Source: Valencia hispanica | Lineage: Eukaryota > Chordata > Actinopteri > Cyprinodontiformes > Valenciidae | Direction: 5' to 3' | NCBI GenBank assembly: GCA_963556495.2 | Contig: OY747713.1 | Location: 52,946,328-53,010,327 of the forward strand | DNA: 64,000 nucleotides | In this document: positions 12,235 to 24,295 of the stretch, piece after piece | How positions within the stretch are numbered: the first letter of the stretch is position 1 | Layout of the letters: each line of letters starts with the position of its first letter | Translations under genes and position numbers: made by a program | Notes under the pieces: model-generated | What the model was told of the DNA's origin: nothing | What the model saw: only the letters and a program-made list of their open reading frames with translations | Databases searched by the model: none

Positions 12235-12783
12235 TTGTTGATGAAACCAATGTTGTGCATTACTGTGGCAGAGGAAAGTGTACCGAGATAAAAGTTTGCT
12301 AAATTGACCAATTCCTCTGCTAAAGGTGGGAGTGGGGCCAGAGATAAAAACAGACATGTGAGTTTTTTTTTTTAAAGATTAAAAAGGTTGATAAATTCAT
12401 GCTTCAGGAGCTCAGACTGCTGCTTATGAATGTCATTGGTGTCAGCCTGAATTAAAACTTTACTCACACGTGTGGAGTTGAATGAGGTCCAGGATCTTTT
12501 CTGCAATGTCCAGCTCAGTGGGTCCAGGGAAATATAGAGCAAGGGCTCCTCTCATCCTCACATTCCTGGATGGAGTCTCTGATGATGGTGGAGGGTGGGC
12601 CTGCACGCTGTTGACTCTGGTCAGAGGTTTGTTCCACATCTCGGACTTGCTGTATATCAGGCAGTGAAGTGGAGCACTCCTCTCTGAGTTCCAGTTGGCG
12701 CGACGTGGAGGGGTGCGGGAGTCGGACTGCTGCACCATCTGATGGGCGAGATTGAGCGATTTCAGGTCCTTATTTCTTGTCAT

Positions 12784-12990
12784 TTCAGTTTCATTATGGT
12801 TTAAAGATAATGAAAACCCAAAACTTGTCTCAGAAAATGTATATATTACATAAGAGCAATAAAAAAGGATGTTTTAAACAGAAATGTCAGGCTCTGAAAA
12901 GTATGTTGATTTCTGTGGACTCAATTTTTCCTTGGGGATCCTTTAGCATGAATTCCTACATCAATACAGTGTGGCATGCATGAGATTAGC
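12784..12990. other. Short unassigned spacer
   Basis: It lies between the family C ORF1 remnant and the decayed Tc1-like element. No supported feature was seen. Confidence 0.4.
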
Positions 12991-14570
12991 CTGTGGTGCT
13001 GCTGGGGTGTAACGGAAGCACAGGTAGCTATGATAGTGGCCTTCAAGTCATCTGTATTGTTTTTTCTCATGTCTGTCATCTTTCTCTTGACAGTACTCTA
13101 TAGATTCTCTATGGGGTTCAGGTTAGGCCGGTTTGCTGACCAATCAGCACAGTACCACCATGGTCACTGAACTAGTGTTTGGTACCTTTGGGAGTGTGGG
13201 CCGGTACCAAGTCTAAAATGAAATCAGCATCTCCATAAAGCTTTTAGCAGAAGGAAGCATGGACAGCTCTAAAATGTCCTGGTAAATGACTGTGGACTTC
13301 AGAAATCACAGTGGACCGGAACCAGCAAATGACATGGAATCCCAAATGATCACTGATTGTGGAAACTACACTCTGAACTCCAAGCAATTCTGGATTATGT
13401 GGCTCTCCACTCTTCCTCCAGACTAGGACATTTATTTTCAAATGAAATTCTTGAATATATTTTGCTGGACAAACCTCTCGAGGCTGTGGTTATCCCAGTT
13501 GCTGTTGCACCTTTTCCTACCACACTTTTTCCTTCCTTTAAACCTTCAATGAATATGCTTGGATACAGAACTTTGTGAACAACCAGCTTCTTTAGAAATG
13601 ATCTTTTGTGGCTTACCCTCCTTGAAGAGGGTACCAGTGACTGTCTTCTGGACAGCTGCTTACTGGACAGATTGTGTAGCCTACTGACACAGACTATGGG
13701 GCTGTTTACACGAAAACGTTTTTCAGCAAGACGGAGGTTTTTCTCTCTGATTCGGCCTCTCGTTTACACGACAACGGGAAACGGGGGGGAGGCGAAAATG
13801 CATCTTTTGGAAAACGGCTTCCAGAGTGGAGAGTTCTGAAAACGCTGGCTGACACGTTGTCGTGTAAACGCAAGCCGGAAACTTTTGAAAACAATGATGT
13901 CACTGCCAGCCACCTACGGACGTGTTGCACTTGCGCACCCCGCCTTTCTACAGAAAAACAACAATGGCGGATCCAGGTATGCTGTTACTCCTGATGCAGC
14001 TTCTGAAGTTATTTGGTCTCTGTAAGCAAAACTTAGAGATCATCAGGCTTCTATGCGATCGCCAACGGAAACGTGCGTAGAGAACGTGTGTCAAATAATC
14101 AATATGCCTTTATATGAGCGGAGGAGAACTACAAGAAGACCGTGAAATGTTTATTTTCCGGGTTGTGAGGGGGAAACCTTGGAACACTGCATACACGGGG
14201 CACACTGCCATCTAAAGGCCAGGCATATGTACTACATGGTTTTCCATCTCCCGCCCTGTCATGTAAACGCAGCGCATTTTCACCCGCGTATTCAAGCAAA
14301 AACGGCAACGTTGTCGTGTAAACAGCCCCTAAGAGACCATTTAGAACCTCAGGAAATCATTGCAGATGCTTTGCGTTAATTAGCTGATTTGAATGTGACA
14401 CCATGAATTTCCAATATTTAACTTTTTAACAGTATTGTAATTTTCTGAATTCTGGGTTTTCATTATAAGCAAGTCATTATTATCAAAATTACATGAAATA
14501 AAGGCTAATCTATATAATGTTTGAGTTTGACTTCCAGAATTTTTTTTTATCCTATTCTTTTTTTTCTCAG
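12991..14570 (-). mobile_element. Decayed Tc1/mariner-like transposon, split by a MITE
   Basis: The minus strand around 13240-13450 retains WRKSGEPHNPELLGVQSVV and further short transposase-like matches, and 13090-13140 corresponds to the NPIEN box region (TCTATGGGGTTCAGG on the plus strand). The DNA after 14330 (GTGACACCATGAATTTCC, TTCTGGGTTTTCATTATA) matches the end region I associate with this element type. Many stops are present. The MITE at 13698-14329 splits it. Confidence 0.6.
13698..14329. mobile_element. MITE with GGGGCTGTTTACACGA termini
   Basis: The left end GGGGCTGTTTACACGAAAACG is mirrored at the right by an inverted copy (CGTTGTCGTGTAAACAGCCCC on the plus strand). Inner copies of the GTCGTGTAAACG motif occur near 13770 and 13857. 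Flanks are TAT and TAA, possibly a decayed 3-bp target site as in PIF/Harbinger. No coding sequence. It interrupts the decayed Tc1-like element. Confidence 0.75.
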
Positions 14571-15070
14571 ACAAGCATTTGGTTGAAAAAGAAAATTCAG
14601 AAAAATTCCCATTTTTGAACACAGTTCTTAAATCCCAGTGGAAAAAATCATTGGGGCTACATATAAACATTTCACAGAAGTGAAAGAATAGTTTAGTTAA
14701 ATAATTAAAATCAAAAAATCAACATAAAATGTGTGTCTATACTAACTTTATGCAAATTTCATACTGTAACTGTAGATCTGAACTGCTTACCATAGATTCT
14801 TGTTTCAGATAATCTGGAATATCCCATGAAGGTTTGAAAACACCTGGAAGTATGAAGAGCACAACATTTTCGTTAGATAACCAGAAAGGTTCTTTGGTGT
14901 TTGAGAAGAGTAAGGACTTAACAATCCATTGCTAAAGGATACAACCTTGCTTTACATATGTTTCCCACATGAAATCCCAAAATAGTGTTTATTCATCATA
15001 AATAGACTAACTTGGGATATGGTGATGACCTCTTTAGTTTTTACAGTAAAAAACAAACATATAGTGGTGG
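14571..15070. other. Unassigned AT-rich stretch
   Basis: No gene and no repeat that I can identify. The short open frame at 14380-14670 crosses from the decayed transposon and is not supported. Confidence 0.4.
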
Positions 15071-15083
15071 GAGTCTTTTAATA

Positions 15084-15772
15084 ATCCTGAGCTATCTCTG
15101 TAGTTATGCTGCAATAGGCTGACCAATTTTCTTCACTCTGCTACTTCCTTTTGTACTACTACTCTCCAGTTTTATTACAGTACATTCTGTTATTTCGACT
15201 GTTAACTTTGTTTTCTCTCAGTGTTTTTCTCTCCATAGAAGATATACCTGGTCTGGTATCCTGCTTGGCTGCAATGCCCTGTTGGACGGGGGGCATCGAC
15301 TGGGATGATCCTCCCAGTAACTGAACATCCACTGTGTCCTGTTATCAACTTTTTACTTTCTGTAACATAGAAAGTTCTCTTATATCAGATCTTCTGTTCC
15401 TTCTGTGTCTCTGCTCTGTCTTCTCAAACCCCCAGACGGTCGTGGCAGATGCCCGCTCCTACTGAGCCTGGTTCTGTTGGAGGTTTCTTCCTGTTAAAGG
15501 GGAGTTTTTCCTCTCCACCGTCGCTACATGCTTGCTCAGTATGAGGGATTGCTGAAGGATTGCTGTGGTTGGAAAGTCTGCATCAACGGGGCCCAACCTC
15601 ACGCCAATGACTGACGCAATCTGCTGGGATTCCTTAAATAGGAATCTTTTTAACTGATTGGAATGTTTGTATAAATGTATTGAAATGACTTCTTGTTAAG
15701 TGCCTTGTGATGACATCTGTTGTGAATCAGTGCTATATAAATAAAACTGAATTGAATTGAAGTGTGTCCCTT
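15084..15772 (+). mobile_element. Family A LINE 3' end, plus orientation
   Basis: It matches the 3' UTR of the family A copy (58290-59000): CCTGAGCTATCTCTGTAG at the start, GACGGTCGTGGCAGATG in the middle, and a terminus GTGCTATATAAATAAA followed by GAATT-type repeats. It is a 5'-truncated insertion with no coding sequence. It forms an inverted pair with 16570-17155. Confidence 0.9.
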
Positions 15773-16440
15773 AGCACAAGACTGTAACTCATTACAGTAC
15801 CACCCCATTGGTGGATTTAGATGATTAACACGGCTTTCAACAAGTCTAAATCAGGAGAATCAAAAGGTAACGCTCACATCTGCCTTGGAAACATTAGTGT
15901 TGATCCAGCAGGAAAAAATCATGAACATCAACCAGGAGTTTTGTAAGTTATTTCAACCTGACACACAGTCACACATTACCCATGTTTTTAGAGTTGGAAG
16001 ATAACTTTCTGATCACAAAGCAATAATTGTAAGACATGCTCTATGATTTTGTGTTTTGCTACTCTTAAGTTGCTAACTCACAGAATTTTCTTCCGCACAT
16101 TGAAGAGAGAAACATTTGTGGAAATATCAGAGTTTCTTGGTTCAAATTATATTAGGTAACACTAGCAGGAGCGGAAAAGGGACCAATTATGAATTATGTT
16201 TAGTTTAGGAGGCATTGCTTGGTGGAGCATTATAGCTGACTCTCTCTCCATAATTTTGGTATGCTGCATGTATGGATTGGTGCTTCTTAGCATTGGCATA
16301 GATCAGGAGCCCCAATTCAAGACGTGGCCTGCCAACACAGACCATTGATGCAGATGGACTCTTTTAAATAATATAACAGCTTGAAAAGCACTCAGAGAGC
16401 GCAAACCTCTGCCAAGGCAGCTCGGTCCCTTAACAATTCA
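15773..16440. other. Unassigned spacer between inverted LINE ends
   Basis: No supported gene. It forms the loop between two opposite family A 3' ends. Confidence 0.4.
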
Positions 16441-16500
16441 CACAAATTCAAATTCAAAAATACTTTATTGATCCCAGAGGGAACTTAAGTAAGTGATATC
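16441..16500 (-). mobile_element. LINE 3' terminal stub (TTTATTGATCCC type)
   Basis: AATTCAAAAATACTTTATTG followed by ATCCCAGAGGGAA matches the 3' termini at 22888-22925 and 59485-59525. Only the last 50-60 bp were inserted. Confidence 0.6.
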
Positions 16501-16569
16501 ATTATTAGTTCATTAGTTATTCATGAAGATCTTTTTTTTGGTAATGACAATTTTCACCCCCAGATTCTA

Positions 16570-17155
16570 ATTAAATTAAATTCAGTTTATTTATATAGCA
16601 CCAATTCACAACAGATGTCATCTCAAGGCACTTAACAAGAAGTCATTTCAATACATTTATACAAACATTCCAATCAGTTAAAAAGTTTCCTATTTAAGGA
16701 ATCCCAGCAGATTGCGTCAGTCATTGGCGTGAGGTTGGGCCCCGTTGATGCAGACTTTCCAACCACAGCAATCCTTCAGCAATCCCTCATACTGAGCAAG
16801 CATGTAGCGACGGTGGAGAGGAAAAACTCCCCTTTAACAGGAAGAAACCTCCAACAGAACCAGGCTCAGTAGGAGCGGCCATCTGCCACGACCGTCTGGG
16901 GGTTTGAGAAGACAGAGCAGAAACACAGAAGGAACAGAAGATCTGATATAAGAGAACTTTCTATGTTACAGAAAGTAAAAAGTTGATAACAGGACACAGT
17001 GGATGTTCAGTTACTGGGAGGATCATCCCAGTCGATGCCCCCCGTCCAACAGGGCATTGCAGCCAAGCAGGATACCAGACCAGGTATATCTTCTATGGAG
17101 AGAAAAACACTGAGAGAAAACAAAGTTAACAGTCGAAATAACAGCAAATAATACA
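16570..17155 (-). mobile_element. Family A LINE 3' end, minus orientation
   Basis: Reverse-complement match to the family A 3' UTR, beginning at its tail (TTCAGTTTATTTATATAGC) and ending near CAGTCGAAATAACAGC. It is 5'-truncated. With 15084-15772 it makes a large inverted repeat 0.7 kb upstream of the tac1 promoter. Confidence 0.9.
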
Positions 17156-17840
17156 ATCGGACACAGCTTTTAGGTTTGACTGAACTGTATCAAGTTATGT
17201 GCATCATCCAGAGCTGACCTGACTGTTACATTGAGGAGAGAGGGTGCCTTTTTTGTCTTTTAGCATAAATAACAGCATATTAAGAAAGTTTGAGAAATAT
17301 GAGTTTGAAAATCCAAATTTCATTCAAAACATTATAAAGATTAGAAAGACTATCAGATAGATTACATTATTAACAGTAGCATATGACAAAAACATAAAAG
17401 TTCAAAACAATACATTATAAAAACATGAATGACTAGACCTATATAAAGATTCAACTTACATCTAGCTACGTCTGACGTGTAAAGCCTGCAGCTGTAACCG
17501 CAGTGGTCAGGTTACCTGTCTGGGTTAGCTGCGGACTAGATTAGCTCCAGAATGTTCAGAGAACTGACAAAAGGTACAAACCACGAAGTGAACTCAGGAT
17601 TCTGTTTCAACCTCAACTTCAGCAGTAGAAATAGTCAAGCAGAGTTACAGACAGCTGCAAGTAGCACAATCTAATATTGTTTCATAACCACTTTGTATAT
17701 GTATGACATAAAAGCTCGTGACATCCGGGGTGTACTTTGGGAACATCTAGTAACTGTATCATTATGATGCGCCACATAAACTCCTCAGCGAGTAATCACA
17801 CTACTAAAAACGCGTTACTAAGCAACGCAGCTCGAGCTGC

Positions 17841-17847
17841 TATAAAG
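17841..17847 (+). promoter_or_regulatory. tac1: TATA box, putative tac1 core promoter
   Basis: TATAAAG lies about 290 bp upstream of the tac1 start codon in a locally GC-rich stretch. A start site around 17870 would give a 5' UTR of about 260 nt if no intron intervenes. Mammalian TAC1 has a non-coding first exon; I cannot tell from sequence whether a 5' UTR intron exists here. Confidence 0.55.
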
Positions 17848-17980
17848 GGACGCCCGCGAGGCTGACTTGACAGGAGAGCGCACGAGACAAGAAGTTGTTG
17901 CAGAAACCGAGCGCGCGGAGAGCTTTGGGGAAACAGGATCCGGAGCCAAGCGATCTGACGCACGCACGCACGCACGCGCT

Positions 17981-17989
17981 ATGGACTAA
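17981..17989 (+). promoter_or_regulatory. Minimal upstream ORF in the tac1 leader
   Basis: ATGGACTAA, a two-codon reading frame, follows an ACGC repeat (17957-17978) in the presumed tac1 5' UTR. If it is in the mature mRNA it could dampen translation. That role is inference. Confidence 0.4.
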
Positions 17990-18134
17990 ACACTGTGTAG
18001 CTGAGAAGAGCAGCGCGCGCAGCAAGTCTCTGTTATACTACATTTCACTTGGTTCTGTTGTAGTTTCTGACCGCTGTTACTTCATCTCATTGTGACTGGA
18101 AACGGGAAAAGAAATCAAAAACAGCGTCGGCACC

Positions 18135-20977
18135 ATGAAGCTTTTGTTTTTGCCACTTTTAATGGCGCTTATTGCCTTTGCTCTAGTTTTTTGTGAAGAT
18201 GGTGACCCTAAAGAAGGAGCTGACTACTGGACCGGCAGTAATCAGATTCAGGTAGCAACACACAGGCTTTAGTTGCTGTTAATTAGCTCCAATATATAAC
18301 GAGATTACATGCCGTTTACTTGGTTCTGAGTAGCCTAAAGTTTTTAATTTGTTTCTCAAATGATTAACATTTATACTTTTATTTGTATGCCATATTTCGC
18401 AAAAGAAGCACTTCTAATGACAACTGTGCATTTCTTTTACATTGCTGCTATATATTATAGTAGAAAGCAGCCTATCAGATCTCTGTTTTTCCTTCTGAAT
18501 TAACCTTGAAATTTAAACCTGATTTGTCAGTATTACTGCATTATTAAATTGGCCATCAATTAGAGAAATAAGCCCAACAACCCTAGAACCCTAGAAACTA
18601 ATCTATATTTCCTACTGGAAAATAAAAATCTATCCATTTTAGAGAACAAATCTATAAGATCTCTGCTTTTTTGGGACACACAGAATGCAACAAAATAAAA
18701 AATAGGATTTTTGAAAACCATGTGGTCCTCAAATTAAAATCAAATAAGTCTGTTCAGTTTAATTCCAATTGATCTTGAACTTTCCAAATTCGGAAATGAC
18801 ACATTTCTGCTGCTTATTTTAAAAGATGGAACCTGAAGCAGCTTCACTGTCACGAATCGCATGTCCTGAGTTTGACATTGTGAACTGGAGATGTGCCAAG
18901 TTACTATTCCCTCAGCCTTGACTGCAGGCTGGGGCCATTTTGTAGACGAATGAGCCCACAATAAATCATTACAACTTAGTGTACGTGGTGGCTATTAGTG
19001 GACCCTAGCTCCAGATCTCAGCCAGACTAATGTATATTAGAGAAATAGATCTGAAGACAAAAATAGAAACATCTGCTGACAGCTACAATTTCTAATCTGT
19101 AAAGAGTGGATGAAGGAATCCTTAATCTCACATATGTTTTGGTAATTGCAGTTACACATATAGTCAAGGCAGTTGGTTGGTATGTCACTCAACAGCTCTG
19201 TTGGGAAACAATTAAAATCAATGTATAATTTCTAAGATTTCAAAGATTTTCCATCTTCTCAGGATGACTGGCTCTCTAATGACCCGTTCAGAGAAATCCT
19301 CCTGAGGATGACGAGGAAGCCGCGGCCGCACCAGTTCATCGGTCTGATGGGGAAGCGTTCTATGGGTGAGAACTCGTCTTCACTGCTCTACACTTTATTT
19401 CAGCTGCCAAAAGATCCACGTCCTAATTGTAATCATTCTTTTTTTATTCCTGTCTTTTCACTTTGTCTTTCCACAGCAAACCCACAGATCACCCGAAAAA
19501 GTAAGTTACATCTGTTGGAACGTTCTGTTTTCCTTTAATTACACATTGGTACTTTAATAGTGATCGTGTTTCTTTTAATCTGGGTTGTGAAAGTAGTGGT
19601 GAACTGAAATATGTAAATTCCCACCAGGTTGAAATATCCATATCTGATAGTGAGAGGAAGATCTCGGGGGAAGCTGTCTGTTCTGCCCCTGTTGAAAGCA
19701 TAAAGACAGGGTGATAAATATGGCGTTTTATGTTTAATTCTCCTTCTGACTGGTAGAAACAGTATTATGGAGGTAGCTAATTTCCATGGTGTTAAATGAA
19801 CCATGCCAGACAGCACACCCGCTCTGAAACTGCATTGAATCACCTATTTAGATGTGCACAGCAGGAGTAAAAGGAATTTCTCTCATATTTCACCCACAGC
19901 ATTACTAGATTACTAATTGAACTGATTTTTTATTGCTGTGGTTAAGACTGAGTGGGTGCAAACAATTTCAGGGTTTTATTAACTAACAGCCACCACAGAT
20001 TGCTCTACACAAAGCTTCTTTTCTGAATAAATCACTTTTCTTTCTTAACACATTAAGTGGTCAGTTAGGAAGGTGGTCCACAGCGGATGACTGTAGGGGA
20101 AAAAAGGAGATAAAAGGGGGGGGTCCCCCTTTTTCTGAACCACTCACTCTCTCACTGATGCAACAGAACGAGCAGACGTGTGTATACATCCAATTTCTTC
20201 CACTTACATAGACGTAACCATGTTAGTCATCATTACAGAGAGGGAGACCACCGAGATCAATGTCCTCAAGGACATGTTGGACTTTGGCTGTCATTCATAC
20301 GAGACAGCACAGCTTTCTAGTGATTTCTCTACTTCTGAGTGATGTCAGTTCATCAGCTTAATGCAAATATGGATTTCTCTTTTGGAGTAGAAAGGATTTC
20401 ATCGAGGCTTCCTTTGGTTTTACAGCATTCCTCAACCCAGTCCAGCCCGTAGCACCATGGTACTGGTAGTTTAGAGCCCATTAGTGGGACTGACACCCCC
20501 CAGCTGTCCAGCATGTTTACATCCCTGTAAAACAGACCTATTTTAAGACAGATTTCAGTTTGGTTCTGGTTTACATGGGCTTCACACTGACCAAGCTCTG
20601 ATATTACACAGATCATGTCCAATAAAAATCTAATGTAGAAAATATGACAAATGCCAGAATCAAAGACATGAGAAAAACTTACCATCCAAGACCTACTGGG
20701 TTCAGTCCAAGTCTTTAGTGTCTGTAAAAACTAAAACTAGTGGACTCAAATAATCTATGTTTTAAATCCTTTTCATCCAAAGGACATAAAATCAATTCAT
20801 TTGTTGGCCTGATGGGAAAAAGGAGTCAAGAAGGACCAGGTAAGCTAAATTGTCTAAGTTCTGCTCATCTTGAGGCTGTTTTCTACGAATCAGGTGTGTT
20901 CTAAAGCAGCTCCCTCTCTCCCTCCTCCAGAGTCCTACGAATGGAGCACAATACAGATGAACGATCAGCGGCGCTAA
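18135..20977 (+). CDS. tac1: Preprotachykinin-1 (substance P / neurokinin A precursor), five coding exons
   Basis: This secreted neuropeptide precursor yields ligands for tachykinin (NK) receptors. Coding exons, all with GT-AG borders, are 18135-18251, 19263-19365, 19477-19500 (24-nt microexon), 20783-20839 and 20931-20977; the product is 115 aa. The start has a good context (CACCATGA). Residues 1-20 form a signal peptide (hydrophobic MKLLFLPLLMALIAFALVFC). Exon 2 carries the substance P-like peptide KPRPHQFIGLM followed by GKR, the amidation and dibasic cleavage signal. Exon 4 carries HKINSFVGLM plus GKR (neurokinin A type), preceded by KR that is completed across the exon 3/4 junction. The C-terminus reads ESYEWSTIQMNDQRR. 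FIGLM instead of mammalian FFGLM is what teleost tac1 genes show. Asns lies tail to tail downstream, as in human. The paralogues tac3 and tac4 are less likely because this gene has both SP and NKA peptides. Confidence 0.97.
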
Positions 20978-21066
20978 GCAGCCCATGTCTCATCTCGTCA
21001 TTCCTCACCCACTGGACTACCCAATGCTGCTTTTGTTTTCCTCAAAATGTGTATAGTTGCTAGTCA

Positions 21067-21072
21067 AATAAA
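21067..21072 (+). terminator. tac1: Polyadenylation signal of tac1
   Basis: AATAAA occurs 90 bp after the tac1 stop codon, giving a very short 3' UTR of about 110 nt. No competing signal lies between. Confidence 0.7.
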
Positions 21073-21089
21073 AATGATTGTTTCCACTC

Positions 21090-22370
21090 CGTTTTGATGT
21101 AGCGGTACTCTGCCTGTGCCAGTTTCATGGGGGGTGCTGTCATTATTGATGTTATAAGTGGTCTCTGAGAGTTTTCCTCCATCTGCCATGCCACAAATGT
21201 TATATGTTGTAGCGGAACATCCAAGCAAAGCTGTTCCCTCCAGGGGTACGCTGAAACTGCCCTGCCAACTCCTCTGCATTGGGCCTCGTAGCAATCTATT
21301 TGCAACTGTTTGCTCTAGAAACACATCACCCAGAAGTTCTTCTATCTGCTTTCATGTTCTCCACGTGCTCGCATTGTGCTAACGGATAGGATCAATGAGT
21401 TACAGTGAATTAACAGAAATTAAAATTATTTTCTGTAATTGTTGAGCTTCAGCTTTCAAGGTGTGTGATTTTTATATTTAAGTAGGGGAAAGAAGTGTGA
21501 GTATGGGGAGGGTGAACCCTGGTGGCAATAAGTGGTACTGCACAAAAAATAAAAATCCAACTATGGCATTTTAAACAAATGCAAAACTGCTCATATTATG
21601 AGCTAAATTAAAGACATTTTTAAAAGCAACATCCTGTAAATAATGAAAAGCCCTACTGAAATGAACTGAACATTTCAGATATTAAACATAGGGTAAAAAG
21701 CAATTACACTACCAAGTGTATGTAATTTATATTGAAAAAGTGGTTTAGTTAGGGCTTAATGGAAAGAACAGCCATTTCTGAATGAAATCTTTTCTTGAAT
21801 AAATGTATTTATCATGGATTCAAATTTTCTCTTCCTGAAGTCCAGTCAAGACATGAAATTATTGTCTGTTGTGACAGAAATAATTAAATCAATACAGAAT
21901 ACTGTCAACACTTTCTTAATAATGTTCACTAGTGAGAAGTTGAAGAGTTTTCAACTGAACTACATTAATTTTATTGTAGTGTAGTACAGAGATAAAGTAT
22001 GGCCGCCACCTACTGGTATGTTTCTTACATTATACAGTTGCTCATGAGAGTCTGATGCATCAGTTTGTTTTAGTTGTTTTAACAAATCCTGTAGTCTCTG
22101 ATCTCTCAGCAGGTCTTTTCTACATGTGGTTGGACTGTGAAAGTCATGTAGTGGGAAATATACTGCTGGGTAGCACAAAACATCTAAGCAACAAATAAAA
22201 TGATTCCAGGTCCTAATCAGTTGAGGGTGGAGAAGTGCAGCTCTGCATAAAAATCCTTAAGTCTGGGGCTAAAGCTGTCAAAATATAAATCAACTCTGGA
22301 TTCGAATGACTGTTTAGGCTTCCAAGCTGGAACGCTTTTTGTACTGTAGGTAAAACAAATTTAATTAAAT
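21090..22370. other. Intergenic stretch downstream of tac1
   Basis: No supported gene. The short open frames at 21060-21382, on both strands, lack coding signals. This is one of the few stretches over 1 kb without a recognisable mobile element. Confidence 0.5.
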
Positions 22371-22374
22371 TTAT

Positions 22375-22880
22375 ACAATGGGGTAAGAAAGTATTTGGCA
22401 GCCATTGATTGTGCAAGTTGTCCCACTTAAAAAAAATGAGAGGTATGTAGTTTTCATCATAGGTACACTTAAACTGTGAGAGACAGAATGTAAAAAATAT
22501 CCAGGATATCACATTGTATGGTTTTTAAAGAATGTATTTTTATAAAGGTGCAGAAAATACATATTTGGTCAACAGCAAAAGTTCACCTCAATACTTTGTA
22601 AAGTAATCATAGTTGGCAATGACAGAGGTCAAAGGTCACCTGTAGGTCTTCACCAGGTTTCCACACACTGTTGCTGGTATTTGGCCCCTTCCTCCCTGCA
22701 GATCTTCTCTACAGCTGGGATGTTTTCCGGCTGTCACTGGACAACATGGACTTTCAACTCAATCCACAGATTTTCTATTGGATTGAAGTCTGGCTAGGCC
22801 ACTCCAGAACCTAGAAATGCTTTTTACGTAGCCACTCTGTTGCCCGGGCGATGTCTTTGGGATCATTGTCATGCTGGAAT
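22375..22880 (-). mobile_element. Tc1-like transposon fragment, second type
   Basis: The stretch TTTTCATCATAGGTACACTT with GAGAGACAGAATGTAAAAAA is a familiar Tc1-type terminal region. Inside, TTGGATTGAAGTCTGGCTAG and CATTGTCATGCTGGAATA on the plus strand are the inverse of the NPIE-type and catalytic Asp regions of a transposase. The element stops abruptly at about 22885 where a LINE tail follows, so it is truncated. Confidence 0.6.
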
Positions 22881-22887
22881 ATCCATT

Positions 22888-23370
22888 AAAATTCAAAACT
22901 ACTTTATTGATCCCACGGGAAATTAAGTGTTGTTTTAGCTCATACTAGTTAAATCTTTAAGGAGTTGTTGTTGATAATGATGGCTGTGGGCAGGAAGGAT
23001 TTCCTGTAGCGGTCTGTGTTGCAGCGAAACTGAAGAATCCTCAGACTGAAGACACCCTGTTGATGCAGGATAGTCTCATGAAGAGGATGCTCTTCTTGCT
23101 CTTCTTTGCATCATTATCTCCAGAGTTTTCACAGTAGTGCCAAGAACAGAACCAGCCTTCTTGTCAAGTTGTTTAACCCTAGCTCTGATGCTGCTACCCC
23201 AACAGAAGATGGCTGAAGAGATTACACTCTCCACACTAGACTTGTAGAAGATTTGTAGCATCCTGCTCTGTCCCTTCTTGTAGACGACGTCACTGTTCAA
23301 TTTCCAGTCCAGTCTGTTGTCCAGGTGAACTCCAAGGTATATATACTCAACCACTTCAACTTCTCCCATG
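22888..23370 (-). mobile_element. LINE C-terminus and 3' end
   Basis: The minus-strand open frame 23076-23369 encodes VEYIYLGVHLDNRLDWKLNS and ends in the AVCWG-like region as FCWGSSIRARVKQLDKKAGS. It is the same LINE type as 1-352. The 3' terminus with TTTATTGATCCC is at 22899. It is 5'-truncated next to the family A tail at 23371. Confidence 0.75.
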
Positions 23371-24295
23371 ATTCAATTCAATTCAGTTTATTTATATAGC
23401 GCCAATTCACAACAGATGTCATCTCAAGGCACTTAACAAGAAGTAATTTCAATACATTTATACAAACATTCCAATCAGTTAAAAAGTTTCCTATTTAAGG
23501 AATCCCAGCAGATTGCGTCAGTCATTGGCGTGAGGTTGGGCCCCGTTGATGCAGACTTTCCAACCACAGCAATCCTTCAGCAATCCCTCATACTGAGCAA
23601 GCATGTAGCGACGGTGGAGAGGAAAAACTCCCCTTTAACAGGAAGAAACCTCCAACAGAACCAGGCTCAGTAGGAGCGGCCATCTGCCACGACCGTCTGG
23701 GGGTTTGAGAAGACAGAGCAGAAACACAGAAGGAACAGAAGATCTGATATAAGAGAACTTTCTATGTTACAGAAAGTAAAAAGTTGATAACAGGACACAG
23801 TGGATGTTCAGTTACTGGGAGGATCATCCCAGTCGATGCCCCCCGTCCAACAGGGCATTGCAGCCAAGCAGGATACCAGACCAGGTATATCTTCTATGGA
23901 GAGAAAAACACTGAGAGAAAACAAAGTTAACAGTCGAAATAACAGCAAAAAATACAACTGGAGAGTAGTAGAAGAGAAAAGTAGCAGAGTGAAGAAAAGT
24001 GGTCAGTCTGCAGTGGCGGTCCTTCCTACAGGTGACATAGGGGCTTGCCAAGGGCACCATCTAGTGAGGGGCACCAAATATGCGGTGAGATTTTTGTTTA
24101 TAATATTGTAATATTATAATTATTTTTTCCAACAGTTTTTGCCATCCCTCTATATATAACAATACTTTGACATAAAAATAAATTAAACTTAAATAAAAAT
24201 AAATGACAATTCTGACGAGACCTTTAGCTGTCATAAGTCAGGGTCACAACATGCGTGCGCAGGACGCACACACTGATGAGTGGTCTGTCGGTTGA

